A stretch of 64,000 nucleotides of DNA from Rugalucina vietnamica (GCA_964017185.1 OZ024879.1:42911883-42975882); one strand, 5' to 3'; positions 22,350 through 34,717 are shown, numbered from the stretch's first letter. Notes: a model not told the origin generated them from the letters alone. Made by a program: numbers and translations.

Positions 22350-24223
22350 CATTTTCATTTATCCCCATGTTGATTCAAAACCACTACAAAACTAATAGAT
22401 AATTCAATGATTAAGCACTTAAATGAGCTATTAAAATCATTCAAAATTCACGCTAAGGCTACCATAAAGTGCTGTTGCTATGGCAACTGTTTGTGACATG
22501 GAGGTGCAAATGACTAATATACCAAACCCACAAATATTTAAGATACCATCTATGTCAAAGATTCATTCTATATACTGCAGACTTTGTAATGCGCCGATAA
22601 ATAAGCCGTATGTATGTATCTTTTCTTACAAATTTGGCATAAATGACCTTGACCTTTAGAATTGGGGTTTCAAGGTCACTTGAAAGTGACATCAAAAATT
22701 GTCGAAATGTGTTTACTATCAATTACACTAGTTTTGTACTTTTCAAAAACATTATCTTGGTCATAATTATTGATATTGTAAGTCACACCATCAAGCCTTA
22801 GCCGTGACCTTTGACCTTTGACCTTGACCTTGAAAGTTAATAGAAAAAAATGGCAGGAAACATTTTTGAAACCTACACATGCTAATGAACATTTTGGTAT
22901 AAAAAAACCCTGATTAACAAGAAAAGTCCACGGGAGCATTTTTCGTTACATAAGCAACTTTTCGTTACATAAGTAACATAGATATTTTTTTAAAGCGCAG
23001 ATTTTTTTAACAAAATGGAAAATTATCTCGATATGACAAATATAAATTTACCAATGCGATATGCTCAATGAGATTTGCTAAATATTTATTAAAGCTTGCT
23101 ACTAATTTAATTTTGCTGAAAGAAATATAACTATTGCTGAACGAAATGTTTCCACGTAGCCAAAAGTATTTTTCATTACGGACAAAAACATTGCTAGATC
23201 TCTTTTAAGCTTCATATTTTTCTAGCAGAACAACATACTAAAATGTCGAATGGGATAATTATAAATTAAAAGATATAATCATCTATCATTTTCATTTATC
23301 CCCATGTTGATTCAAAACCACTACAAAACTAAGAGATAATTCAATGATTAAGCACTTAAATGAGCTATTAAAATCATTCAAAATTCACGCTAAGGCTACC
23401 ATAAAGTGCTGTTGCTATGGCAACTGTTTGTGACATGGAGGTGCAAATGACTAATATACCAAACCCACAAATATTAAAGATACCATCTATGTCAAAGATT
23501 CATTCTATATACTGCAGACTTTGTAATGCGCCGATAAATAAGCCGTATGTATGTATCTTTTCTTACAAATTTGGCATAAATGACCTTGACCTTTAGAATT
23601 GGGTTTTCAAGGTCACTTGAAAGTGACATCAAAAATTGTCGAAATGTGTTTACTATCAATTACACTAGTTTTGTACTTTTCAAAAACATTATCTTGGTCA
23701 TAATTATTGATATTGTAAGTCACACCATCAAGCCTTAGCCGTGACCTTTGACCTTTGACCTTGACCTTGAAAGTTAATAGAAAAAAATGGCAGGAAACAT
23801 TTTTGAAACCTACACATGCTAATGAACATTTTGGTATATAAAAACCCTGATTAACAAGAAAAGTCCACGGGAGCATTTTTCGTTACATAAGCAACTTTTC
23901 GTTACATAAGTAACATAGATATTTTTTTAAAGCGCAGATTTTTTTAACAAAATGGAAAATTATCTCGATATGACAAATATAAATTTACCAATGCGATATG
24001 CTCAATGAGATTTGCTAAATATTTATTAAAGCTTGCTACTAATTTAATTTTGCTGAAAGAAATATAACTATTGCTGAACGAAATGTTTCCACGTAGCCAA
24101 AAGTATTTTTCATTACGGACAAAAACATTGCTAGATCTCTTTTAAGCTTCATATTTTTCTAGCAGAACAACATACTAAAATGTTGAATGGGATAATTATC
24201 AATTAAAAGATATAGTCATCTAT
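22350..24223 (+). repeat. Recent tandem duplication, two units of 937 bp
   Basis: 22350-23286 and 23287-24223 are almost identical, with corresponding positions 937 bp apart (e.g. the AGGTCA cluster at 22803-22836 and at 23740-23773, inverted). The junction joins 'atcatctatc' to 'attttcatttatcc'. Older, more diverged relatives lie at 16956-18440 and 24440-25089. Confidence 0.9.
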
Positions 24224-25089
24224 CTAAATGGGATATTCATTTGTCGGACAAGAACATGAAACTCGCGCGCTCATTCTTAAACAGCCATGTCTACAAGAAA
24301 ATGACGCAAAAACTATCTTTTTTCAACATTCCAAATATTATCTCGCTAAATCCAGTTATATCTGGCATTTTTGCTAGAAAAAAATCAATTTCTGGCAGAT
24401 TTTATTTAGCAAGTGGTGGCGCATATACGTTTCCGTAGTTTAGTGTAATATGTATTGTTCATAATGAGATATTTATTAGATAAGTCTTTTACATTATTAC
24501 AATAGCTACTTGTTTTAAAGCATTAAACATAGATTAAAAACAACCGGAAATTATCATGTCATCAAATAAAAAGCATTTTAGGACTGCATCGTAATGATGT
24601 AGATTTCTTTTTTAAAGCGCAGATTTTTATAACAAAATGGAAAATTATCTCGATAAGACAAATATAGATTAGCTAATTCAATATGCTCAATTGTTTGCTG
24701 CAAGAAATATAACTATTGCTGCACGAGATGTTTCCACGTACCCAAAAGGATTTTTCATTACGGACAAAACATTGCTAGATCTCTTTTAAAGCTATAAAGC
24801 TATACAGCAGAACAACGTACTTAAATGTCGAATCTGTTAGCTACCAATTAAAAGATATAATCATCTGTCTAAATGGAATATTTATTTGTCGAACAAGGAA
24901 ATAAAACTCGCGTGCTTATTCTTAAACAGTCTTGTCTAAAAGAAAATGACGCTAAAACTAAAAATAAAGATCATAGTGCCATATTTGTTTTACATTCTAA
25001 ATATTATCTCATTAAATCCAGTTATTTCTGGCATTTTCGCTAAAAATGAATTTGTGGCAGTTTTTTTTTAGCAAATGGTGGCGCATATA
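24224..25089 (+). repeat. Diverged continuation of the 22-24 kb repeat family
   Basis: 24224-24440 and 24860-25089 are homologous ('gtcgnacaagnaantaaaactcgcg...gtggcgcatata'). 24450-24600 matches 17070-17210. The 24418-24437 stretch is the unoccupied counterpart of the transposon insertion site at 25088. Confidence 0.7.
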
Positions 25090-25750
25090 CAGTGGTGTTA
25101 TGGCTAAAAACCCAAATTAGCCGTTTTAACGGCTAATTTGTTAACGGCTAATTGTAAAATTTCGCGGCGAAATTGTGTGTAAAATAAGTCAGCGCGGAAT
25201 TCCGCCGCGAAATTCCAGATTTCGCGGCGAAATTTCGCGGCGGAACACGGCGAAAAAAGTATACCTGTCATTACGCATAAAATTCAATTGACCGGCGTTT
25301 CGCGGTGTTTCGCGGCGAAAAAGACGACAGTGACAATTTTTTTTTTGTTGTTTAAATATAATTTTAAATTGGATGTTTTTATTTCAGTTCTAGTTGTATC
25401 AATATTTTGTTTGCGTCACAATTTTGTATAATTATCGTTTTAGTCCCGACAGTCACAACAGTTTTATTGTTTAAATTTCATTTTAATTTGTATGCATTTA
25501 GTATTACTTTTCAAGTCGTATAAATATTTTGTTTTCCTTTCAATTTTGTATGATTATCGTATTTTATTCGTGTCTTAACTAGTTTGAAGTTTCTGAGACC
25601 CTGATTATCTGCTTTGTGTTTTTTGCATGCTTCTTTTTCAGATTAATTAGACATACCCGATAATATGAGATCCTGTTATCTAGCTTAATTAACAGAAAAA
25701 AGCTCATAGCGACATAAGCAATTTTCATGGTATGATTGCCAACAGATTCG

Positions 25751-25955
25751 TTTGTTTGTATTGAGGCTGAACGTCCCAGTCACCAATTTTTAGTCATGAC
25801 TGGACAGAGCTACCGTTTCCTGGGTATTAAGTAGTAATGTGGTTAGTCAATGTGCCTTGCTCAAGGACACAACACGGTATCGCCAGTGCGGATCGAACTC
25901 AGGACCTCTCGATTCGCATTCAGATGCACTACAACTATGCCACCGCGATCCCAAC
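25751..25955 (-). mobile_element. SINE-A copy (tRNA-derived), minus strand
   Basis: On the minus strand: GGGATCGCGGTGGCATAGTTG...GAGTTCGATCC (B box), then 'gtgttgtgtccttgagcaag' and the tail 'gactgggacgtt...aatacaaacaaac'. Same family as 45838-46040. Confidence 0.8.
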
Positions 25956-26489
25956 CCACATATTAATACAAGTCTTTGGATTCAACATGATGAAGCAATC
26001 GGCTTCAACTGTGTTTTGGACATTTAATCGCCTGTGGCTTATGACACCGCTCAAAGCATCAATGATTTTCTATTACGTCAAGTGGATTCCGTTTCGTTGA
26101 AATCAATTTAGTCTAAACGACATTTGGTCGCATACGACCTTCACCGGGTCCATACGATATTCGGTCGAATACGAGCAATACAGCAACATACATGTACAAA
26201 ATTGTGTCGAAACTGTCGATTTTTGCTAACCGTTTTGAGTTAAACAGCGTGTTGTGTTCCTTCCAAAACCCACACGTACGGATGGCTTGGAACACGTACA
26301 TGCATATCAAATGACAAAATCTCATTGTATACATGGCACAATACACTATAAAAGGGAGGATACTGTGTTTAAAACAAAGTACTGACGTCAGTATATAAAG
26401 TTTTCTGTTTATTTTGGAACACATTTATACAGTAAGGGCCGTGTACGCACCGTGGCAATATGAGCGCATGCCGCATTAGATTAATTAGA

Positions 26490-26620
26490 ACAAAATTGAG
26501 CGCAGAAGCCTAGTGGTAGATTAAAGGAATTGACCGGAATCAAAATTTCCTGTGTTCGATTCCTATATTCGTTGGGTTTCGTACTTGAGCAAAACCGGTA
26601 TACATATATTACCCTGAAAG
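26490..26620 (+). mobile_element. Possible degenerate tRNA-derived SINE head
   Basis: 'gcgcagaagcctagtggtaga' and 'tgtgttcgattcc' look like A and B boxes, followed by a decayed 'tacttgagcaaaac'. Weak. Confidence 0.4.
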
Positions 26621-26959
26621 TGTTGTCACCATGGGACTGTTGACTGTTAAACTGATCTTCGCTAGTTGTACTTCTACAAGGCAAGTATAATGTATAAATC
26701 GATATGATTGCGATTAGTCTTGTGCTGGCATTCATAGAGGGTGATCAGAGTGGTAACAAGCAAGCCCAGATGTCAATATGCCTCTTTTTGTTTTGTCGTT
26801 TCACATGGTTGAGCTCAAATTAAGTTATCGTAGTTCACATCTTAAACGCTATAAAGTGAAGCAATTGAGGAAAATTTACAAAAAAAGAAAGCAAGGAATC
26901 TAACTATTAGCATTACCATTTAGACAATGTTTGTGCTACAACACAAGGCACAAAGTTAG

Positions 26960-27269
26960 ATGGCCCCTGCCCATTGGGACCTTAAGAAATATATAGGCTG
27001 CTTGTGCCTCCAGGCAAAACTTATACGCTATGGACAGATCATCTGATTACTGGTTTACCGCTCAGGTCTGTGCCTGCCTAGGAAAAATGGTTTCAAGTAA
27101 CCATCCATACATATAAACAGTATTGGCTTAGAGGGATCGTTATATTTCAAACACTTGTTCTAAGATATCATGACGTCCTATAAAATGGAGGCAGCGTCCT
27201 GACATGACGATTGCTGTTGATTACGACGTAAAACATCTATTCAAACAAAAAAAAAAAAAAAAAAAACAA
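26960..27269 (+). mobile_element. SINE-B copy 1
   Basis: Head 'tggcccctgcccattgggac', body 'ggctgcttgtgcctccaggcaaa', tail 'gctgttgattacgacgtaaaacat' ending in a long A run. Shared with 29240-29550 and 40173-40464. Confidence 0.8.
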
Positions 27270-27842
27270 CAAAGTTAGATTCAACGAGCTGGCGCATTAC
27301 GTTATAAATATTTTCGTCTTTCCGTGATTTCGCTATCGTACCACCTACGTAATACCAATGGAAAAGTCGCGTTATGCACGTTTTCATTTCTATGCATGCA
27401 TAATCGCACATATTATTATGTGCACGTAAATAACGATCTATACATGGAACAGATGAATCATAGTGTGGTCATTAAATTCAAAATAAATAATTTTATGTTA
27501 ACATTTACAGGTATTTCGCCGTGTTTCGCTGCGAAATAGGAAATTTTAACTTACCTGTTGTAAACGTTAAAAAACGAATTTCGCCGCGAAACACCGCGAA
27601 ATTTCACCGCGAAAATCGGATTTTCGCGGCGAAAAAATTAACCGATTAAACGTTTAAATTTTCCCTTGGCCGGTGAAATTTCGCAGTGGTTTCGCCACGA
27701 AAAATCACAAGTGATCAGCGCGAACTGTGCAAAAGTGGGTTTTTAGCCATAACACCACTGTACGTTTCCGTACAATAGCATACCTTGTTTATATAGCTTA
27801 TTTGTACAGATGATTCTTTTATATACGGAAGAAAAAAGTTTT

Positions 27843-28212
27843 AGAAAGGTACAAGTAGGCAAAGATCAGGAAAAGGCGCAATCAGAAAAAGATTCCCACT
27901 CCAAAAACCGAGGTGGGAAAAAACCAAACTAACAATCAGGTACTTATACCATGAAACATATCGTAAGCCGAATGAGCAGCTATTTTCCCAATAGGTGGCC
28001 ACTCAGTTACCTTAACTTAACTAAAAATATGAAAACATACATAAGGCGCCAACAGCACAAAAAAATTTAAACACCAAGACATAAAACAAAAAGAACCACT
28101 ACAGAAGTATCGACTTGGAACGATCAGTAACACAAAGTTACTGGCGGGCTTAAACCGGTTTTACAGGTACCTAACCTCACCCTCAGCTTCTGCAGTGGTT
28201 CACAACATTTAG
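27843..28212 (-). repeat. 3' segment of the unclassified retroelement, copy 2
   Basis: Almost identical to 13805-14180 over 370 bp, then ends abruptly; no coding part present. Confidence 0.8.
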
Positions 28213-28602
28213 AATGCTACATTTATATTCTAATTCGAGTTATTGTCTTTTAAGTTTTATACAAAACGCATAAAACTTTCATTCTTTGGACGTAACAAGC
28301 GCTTTAAGCAAATAGCAATAAGCATGTCGCCCCGCCCGGCCTTCCATAAGAAGATCTTTCGGCTACAAAAAGAAGCTGTGTAGACTTGAAAAGCCGGGAC
28401 TTGGGACGGGAGTACCGTCACAGGAGCGGTGTACAAAGCTGATACGTGAAATTTCCGGCTGTAAAATAGAAAATATAATGTGAAATTATTTTAATTTGAG
28501 AAATGAGGAATTTTAATTTGAGGAATGCTTGAAAGAAAAAAAAATGAATTACGAAGCTTTAAAACAAGCAAAGAACTGCGCAAAAAGTTAGCTATATTTA
28601 GA
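28213..28602. other. No feature recognised
   Basis: AT-rich; no repeat match in the window. Confidence 0.35.
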
Positions 28603-29239
28603 GACCAGAGGCCCATGGGCCACAAAGCTCACCTGATTTAACAGCTATCGTTGAATGTAAAATTTATGGCCACACGACAATTTACAACTGATAAAATTCT
28701 GTAATATTCTATCCAATGTCTTTGTCTTTGCAAAACACCATATTATATGTCAAATTAGAGTCCTGCAACACATAGAAGACGACTCACTAAACATTAATGC
28801 AAAAAACAAAATTCAAATATCCGAAATGAGACCTCAGAAATAGCCAATTTCTTCTTTTCCCATTATAAGTCTATGCAAACTGAAAGTTGCCATAGAGTTC
28901 TTATCTGGCTGGAATAAAAAAACTCTTTGCAGAGGCTAATGCCAGGAACATGGATGCAAAATATCAGCTTCATATAGAAACAGTTTCTGAGGAAAAGATT
29001 TCTAAAGATTTTTTTCTCGAAAATTTGCTCTTTTAGGGGCACCGGCAACCAATCAAAGTACGGGAATAGGATGAAGTTCATCTGCAACATAGAGGACTAC
29101 TTAATAAACAGTTCTTGTCTGACTGGAACAAAAAACAACTGTTCTTCTAGCAATCATTTAATACCAATTTCAGCACATAATGGCTATTTGCCGTCGACAT
29201 ACAATTAAAATCATTGTAAATAAAAATGACGATTAACAT

Positions 29240-29550
29240 ATGGGCCCCCACCCATTGGGGCCTAGGAGAAATAGATGGGCTGCTTGTGTCTCCAGGCAAA
29301 GCTTCTAATCTACTGACCGACCATCTGATTACTGGTTAATCGCTCATGTCTGAGCCTGCCCAGAATATTTAGTTCAGTGAAACCATCCGTACGTATAAGC
29401 CTTATTGGCTTAGTTGGGTGGTTATATTTCTGAAACGCATTTCGATTGTCTTGACATCCTAATGTTGGGTAAAAGTCCCATAGAATGGAGGCAACGTCCC
29501 AACATGAACATTGCTGTTGACTGGGACGTAATACATCAAATCAAACAAAC
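29240..29550 (+). mobile_element. SINE-B copy 2
   Basis: 'tgggcccccacccattgggg' head and tail 'gttgactgggacgtaataca' ending 'caaatcaaacaaac'. Complete at both ends. Confidence 0.85.
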
Positions 29551-29554
29551 TAAA

Positions 29555-31246
29555 GGCCCGCTCAGACCATAACGTATTAGCCAACGTATGAGCAGCGTAT
29601 GAAAAAACACCCAGTACGTTATTGTACGTTGTCATACGCTGTTCATTCTATGCTAAAAATCCGGAAAATGCTCTCTTTGAACGTATGCAAAGCGTATGCT
29701 TAGCGCACGGAACGTATGTCTAACGTATGAGTAGCTTATTCATAACGTATCCCTGGCGTATCATGGCTTATAACAGCGTATAACAGCGTGCGCCCAGCGT
29801 TAGCATAGCGTTCGTGACTTATAAGGAGCGTATGAACAACGTACGTCTGACGTATTCCAAACGTATGCACAGCGTGCCTCTAACGAACTTGACGTTCTTC
29901 AAAAAAGGGAGTCAAACATATATCCAGTAAAAATGGAAAATAGATAAATAAATAAATGAATAAAAGGAAATTAAAATGACCAAAGTAATCTACACACCTG
30001 ATTCTTCAGGTGCATTTTGTGGATTTCTTATATCGCTCAGAAGAATCATTTCCTAATTAGGTAGAACTGAGTTTATGGATCACTTAACAAAAGTGACAAA
30101 ATCATCAATAATGGCAAATAATTGACTTGGGCTGAAAACTTGCATGATGTAACACATAAACTATACTTAATTGTGCAATAGATCATCGTATTCGATACAC
30201 GTATTTTAGTGACTACGAGAGCTTCCATGCACACCAAAATCGAAACAAATAAATTGGCACTGCCTGTATTCTTGTTTTACTTGAGTAGACCTAGTAGAAA
30301 CATATATTATGATGCCAGGGTAACGTTTTTAAGATTCGTGTCTGTTTCTGTTTCAAACTTAACACTTCTCACAGCTAAGGAAGTCTCCCATAACAATTTC
30401 TCAACAACTTTTCGTTTCTACAAAATGTAATAATTCGATATACACGTACAGAAAATAATCAGCATATTGTGGAGTCTACCTGCTTAAATTTTCAGTTACC
30501 TTTGATATTCGATTTTGTATAAAGCATATTTTGAAAAGGTGACTTTAATATTCAACAAATCTTTGACACTTTATATGTCGATAATTTTATAAAGGGTCAT
30601 CGAATATGAGCTTTGAAGGCATCCAGTTCTTACAAAAAATATTCTCTGGACAAGTGATAATACAACAGTGAATACAATTTATTGTGCAATTGTGTGTTGG
30701 CCGAGTATATTATTTTGATGCTTCCATGTGGCTATTTAATCATGAACACAGTCCCTATTCCTTCCATTTTTTATACATAAAATCCCGAACGCTGACCAAT
30801 GCGCTACGCGTAAGTTGTGCATACGCTGAGTTCGTTCTTCGCACGTTTAACGTACGCTGCGTACGTTCCGAGCACGCTGCTCGTACGTTGGTAATGCGTT
30901 ATGCATACGCTAAACAAAAATCCAGGTGAGCTTTGGCGTACGACAACGTATGCGAACGTATGAGTAACTTACAGGTAACGTTCATGAACTTATGCCTCAC
31001 GTATTCGTTGCGTACGCCTAACTTATGAGTAACGTATTATCAGTACGTCGGCATACGTTGGAAATTTTGTGCATGCACAAAATTTCTGGGCGTACACGAC
31101 GTACGACAACGTATGCCTGCGTATTGTAGCGTACCCCTAACTTATGCAAAACTTATGCCGAACGTATGCAACGTACACCAACGTATGGACAAAATATCTC
31201 ATACGTCGGCATACGTTGGCGCTATACGCTGTGGTGTGAGCACCCC
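29555..31246. mobile_element. Candidate DNA transposon with ACGTATG-rich arms
   Basis: Ends 'ggcccgctcagaccataacg' and (complement of the right end) 'ggggtgctcacaccacagcg' form imperfect inverted repeats. Arms 29575-29900 and 30785-31240 are saturated with ACGTATG/CGTACG-like 7-mers. The 880-bp middle has none. No transposase frame. Confidence 0.6.
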
Positions 31247-31504
31247 ATAACATACCAGGCAACTGGGCTAGAGTACGTTGTCCTTGCAATCATTTGGTAC
31301 CATTTTAATTTTTGCAAGGTTATTTGCTAGTTATATACAAGTCAAAGTGTAGGTATGCAGTCCTATCTTTTAAATTATTTTACCAATTGATACAGTTTCA
31401 TTAATATTAGAAGTTTGGCTATGATTGGCCAAGCGGTTTTAGAGGAGGACGGGCGGAGCATGGCCATCCTATAAGCTCACCTTGTAAGGCTCAGGTGAGC
31501 TAAA

Positions 31505-31589
31505 ATAGGTATATCCCTGCATACTTCAGTTTTACTGTGTAAAGTGGGGTTCAAGGAGGTATAAATTACACTGACATGTTTTCTTGATG
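31505..31589 (+). mobile_element. MITE family P, partial copy
   Basis: Only the right third remains: 'aggtatatccctgcatac...aagtggggttcaaggaggta...gacatgttttcttgatg'. Confidence 0.65.
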
Positions 31590-32972
31590 GATCCAGCATT
31601 GCTGGACACGGAGACACAGAGGCTAGGGATCCGAGACACTGTCAAAGCAACCACTCAGGTGTTTGTGTATTTTATACATGTTTTTTTTTTTACCAAGGTA
31701 TGGTAATTTACCAGCAACATGATTTTTATGATATTATTGAGGTACTTCGATCTTAACTATGATTTAACTATGGTCTAACTAAACATGATCGAATTGAGTC
31801 TTGTCTGACCACAGTGACGTCATACCGAGACCATAGTTTAACCAAGCCTTCCACCAAGGTTTCACTGGAACAAGTATGGCCGACAGTGTTTAAAATATTT
31901 TCTGATCTTGTAATTGATCGATGTACGATCATTTTGGTGCTTGCTACTTTTGGCACTTTTAATTGCTTCTTTGATTCTTGAATGTATTTTCCCATGTTTG
32001 TCAGTCTACTGAAATAATCTGTTTTCTTTGTCTTGAACTAAACATAAATAGAAGAAGGCTGTCCATGGACACTGCCATATTCACTAGACCATCATTCGGG
32101 AAGCGTTTAGATGTAGCATGCGCAATGACCCCTTCCGTTACTAGACTATGGTTAGAGATCGAAGTCCCTCATTGCATATCATTTCATATCACTGGAGTTT
32201 CCGTAAAACAATCGTTCAAAAGCGAGGACAAGCCTTTAGAAAAGTATTTTTTTCAAAGGGTCTGAACCGAGCCAAAAGAAAACCATCATTTCTGTAGCAA
32301 TTAAATGACTCTGAATTTCAAAAAAAAAGAAGGTTGAAAGAACACTTGACTCCCTCACATATGTCCACGCCAGAGACATGGCTACACCCGAAATAAAACG
32401 GTCTATGTGATGTGTACGGGTGCCACCATCGTCATTCTCTTATCCCAGTGGAAGAATACCATGGGACCAAAACATTTTTTTTAAATTGGCTATCGTCGAT
32501 GAAGGTCGACATATTTACCTGATCACATGGAATATTTGATCAATTGGTCTTCTCCTATTTTAATCAGTTTGAAGGTTGATAGACGGTCTGACGAAAATTT
32601 TAATCATTTTTAAGTTTGATAGACGGTCGGACGAAAGTTTTTCCCCTTCAGTATGAACACTTCACTTGTATAAACGTGCTACCTAATGGGTGCCCATCGG
32701 TGTCACGATTAAACATATAGCAAAAAAATTGCGTATACAAGACTTTGATAACTATAGTAAAGACAAGTTTTGGATGTTCTAAATACGTTTTATGAGAAAA
32801 TGTAGATAACAAATTTGCACATATTGTATATAAAAGCATCATCTGATACTCAACTTGAAGTTTTAGTATGCTTTATAATTTCAATATACCATGTTATTTA
32901 TACATGGAATCTAGTGAAGATAAGAGGTCTTAAACTACCAAATTTACTCACTTAATTTAGAACTACCAAAAT
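31590..32972. other. No gene recognised
   Basis: A short direct repeat 'tttgatagacggtcggacgaa' occurs twice near 32572 and 32613. Open frames 31768-31995 (minus) and 31978-32265 (plus) overlap and lack motifs. Confidence 0.4.
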
Positions 32973-33210
32973 TGAGCCGCGACGCGAGAAAACCGGTCTT
33001 CGGGGTTTCCAGCCAGGTCTGACACAAACCGACATGTACAGTCCCAGAAGCAGCATAGAAGCTCGAAATTTCGGATTTAATAAGACGAGAAAGTGTACTA
33101 TCCGTGTAGCGAAAACAAAGGCGCTGATCAGCTTCGGAGTTACTGCGAAGCTGATCTGCGCCTTTGTTTTCGCATAGGCAAAAATCCGGTTTTCTCATGA
33201 CGCGGCTCAG
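32973..33210 (+). mobile_element. MITE family T copy
   Basis: tgagccgcgacgcgagaaaa ... ttttctcatgacgcggctca, with hairpin 'gatcagcttcggagttactgcgaagctgatc' flanked by aacaaaggcgc/gcgcctttgtt. Confidence 0.88.
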
Positions 33211-33289
33211 TAGACTAAGCTGCAAACGTTTATGCCACGCTTAATATTGAAATATTGCGATAAACCAAAAAAATCAAGAGATAGATGTT

Positions 33290-33570
33290 CATCAGGCAAA
33301 CATGTCCGTGAAAAAATACCCCCTTAAACCCCACTTTTATATAGTGAAACTAGGGTATGCAGGGGTCTACCTATTTTTTCTTATTTTTGCTGCAAAACAT
33401 AGATTGTGGGTACTCGATAGAACCGCCTCCGCGAGGCGGTTCTAACGTGTACCCACAATCTATGTTTTGAGCAAAACTAAGAAAAATATAAAAAAAAATA
33501 TCTACCGAAATTTTTCACTTTTTATGACTAAAGAAATATCTGTATGTTACATGGGCGTGTTTTTGTAATG
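33290..33570 (-). mobile_element. MITE family P copy
   Basis: Ends catcaggcaaacatgtccgt and (complement) cattacaaaaacacgcccat. The central perfect palindrome includes ATAGATTGTGGGTAC, AGAACCGCCTC and their complements. Confidence 0.88.
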
Positions 33571-33594
33571 TTGCCCATTTTATCCTGAAGATTC

Positions 33595-33873
33595 CATTAC
33601 GAAAACTTGCCCATGCAATATACAGAGTTTTTTTTCACCTGTAAAAATTGAAAATTTCATTAGATTTTTAAAAATATTTTTCATATTTTTGCTCAAAACA
33701 TAGATTGTGGGTACACGTTAGAACCGCCTCGGCGAGGCGGTTCTAACGAGTACCCACAATCTATGTTTTGGAGCAAAAATAAGAAAAATAGGAATACCCC
33801 TGCAAACCCCAGTTTTGCTATATAAAAGTGGGGTTTAAGGGGGTATTCATTGCACGGACATGTTTTCATGATG
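33595..33873 (+). mobile_element. MITE family P copy, opposite orientation to its neighbour
   Basis: cattacgaaaacttgcccat ... ggacatgttttcatgatg, with the same palindrome at 33694-33772. Only 24 bp separate it from the preceding copy. Confidence 0.88.
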
Positions 33874-34597
33874 CAGAGACACATTTTTGTTCAGATTGCA
33901 AGACTTTTATTTTCCTTGCACATGAACAATACATGTTTTAGGAAAAGGGGTTGGACAGTTAAGCATATTCTCAACTCGCAAAACCAACAGAATAGCAAAC
34001 ATATTGCCAACTTTATAAATGACGCTTTAAATAATAGGAAGTGTTCTGTATGTAAGTACATATACTGCTATTTTCATGATTTTAATTATTTGTGTAATCT
34101 GTAGAAACATCTGTGTTTCTTGCGGTTAATTCTAACAATAAATCTTTAAATAATAGATGTTTAACACTGTCCTGGGATATAAATAATGCATTATGTCTCC
34201 AGTTTACCACTATTAAATGTATTCAAATTAAATCATATATGAATACAGACAAATCAAAGAGAATCACTCTAGAGACGTCACCATTGCAATATCCTACCAA
34301 ATGGCATTGCTAACATCATAACATATACATGATTTTGTACGACTATAGCCTGTGTGAACTGGGTGTCCAGTTTGATTGCGGCTAAAATCGGTGGCTGGTA
34401 TACACGGCCTATATCAGGGATACTTGTACGTATGACTGTTTGGGCATTGTACCAGTTTTTCAAATGGTCGAACGGATTGCCTAAAATTATTGTGTAATTT
34501 GTTATTGCTTGACAAGCACCTGTTTTACTGAATGTTTGTGGATGCTCTAAAATGTGTTTGTCCGTCTGAATAAAGAATTGAATTGAATTGAGTTTGT
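33874..34597 (+). repeat. Probable LINE 3' end remnant
   Basis: 34560-34597 reads 'tgtccgtctgaataaagaat' followed by (TTGAA)n, a common 3' terminus of animal LINEs (AATAAA plus pentamer tail). Upstream open frames (33850-34104, 34113-34313) are AT-biased and too decayed to classify. Confidence 0.4.
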
Positions 34598-34639
34598 CAA
34601 TATAAAACACAACAAACAAAAACAAAATCTGTAAAATTT

Positions 34640-34717
34640 ATCAGTGCTTTATTTATCGTCTTCCACACTTGTACACTTTATTGCATTCATTTTCATCCAT
34701 GGAGGTGACTTTTAATG
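34640..34717 (-). CDS. Candidate alternative last exon of the secreted-peptide gene
   Basis: A strong 3' splice site on the minus strand (CTTTTATTTTCAG at 34730-34718) precedes 62 nt that stay open in phase 1 to TAA at 34655-34653, overlapping an AATAAA (34653-34648). Joined directly to the signal-peptide exon (phase 1) it would add 21 residues with two cysteines five residues apart and a terminal CGRR, the form of a C-terminal amidation site. Joined to the 35499 exon through its AG|GTAGGC donor it would add only eight residues. Either use is speculative. Confidence 0.35.

Larger units (their letters stand above)
25090..27760. mobile_element. Tc1/mariner-type non-autonomous DNA transposon
   Basis: Perfect 25-bp terminal inverted repeats (CAGTGGTGTTATGGC... 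at 25090-25114 and its complement at 27736-27760) flanked by TA on both sides. Subterminal regions (25140-25330, 27505-27710) are packed with TTCGCGGCGAAA-type repeats. The 2,671-bp interior holds nested SINEs and no transposase-like frame, so it would depend on a transposase in trans. The TA duplication and CAGTGG ends point to the Tc1/mariner superfamily. Confidence 0.85.
28603..31504 (+). repeat. Composite: 'accagaggcccatgggcc...caggtgagctaaa' repeat with insertions
   Basis: Left edge 'gagaccagaggcccatgggc' with 'gctcacctg'; right edge 'ttggccaagcggttttagag...ggctcaggtgagctaaa'. Both edges match the 9855-10911/15763 repeat. A SINE-B and the ACGTATG element lie between them, so this is plausibly one old element broken up by insertions. 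Confidence 0.5.

Noticed and set aside
22676..23876. Two identical 87-codon minus-strand frames 937 bp apart
   Set aside because: Identity comes from the tandem duplication; the product includes translated AGGTCA repeats (FKVKVKGQ).
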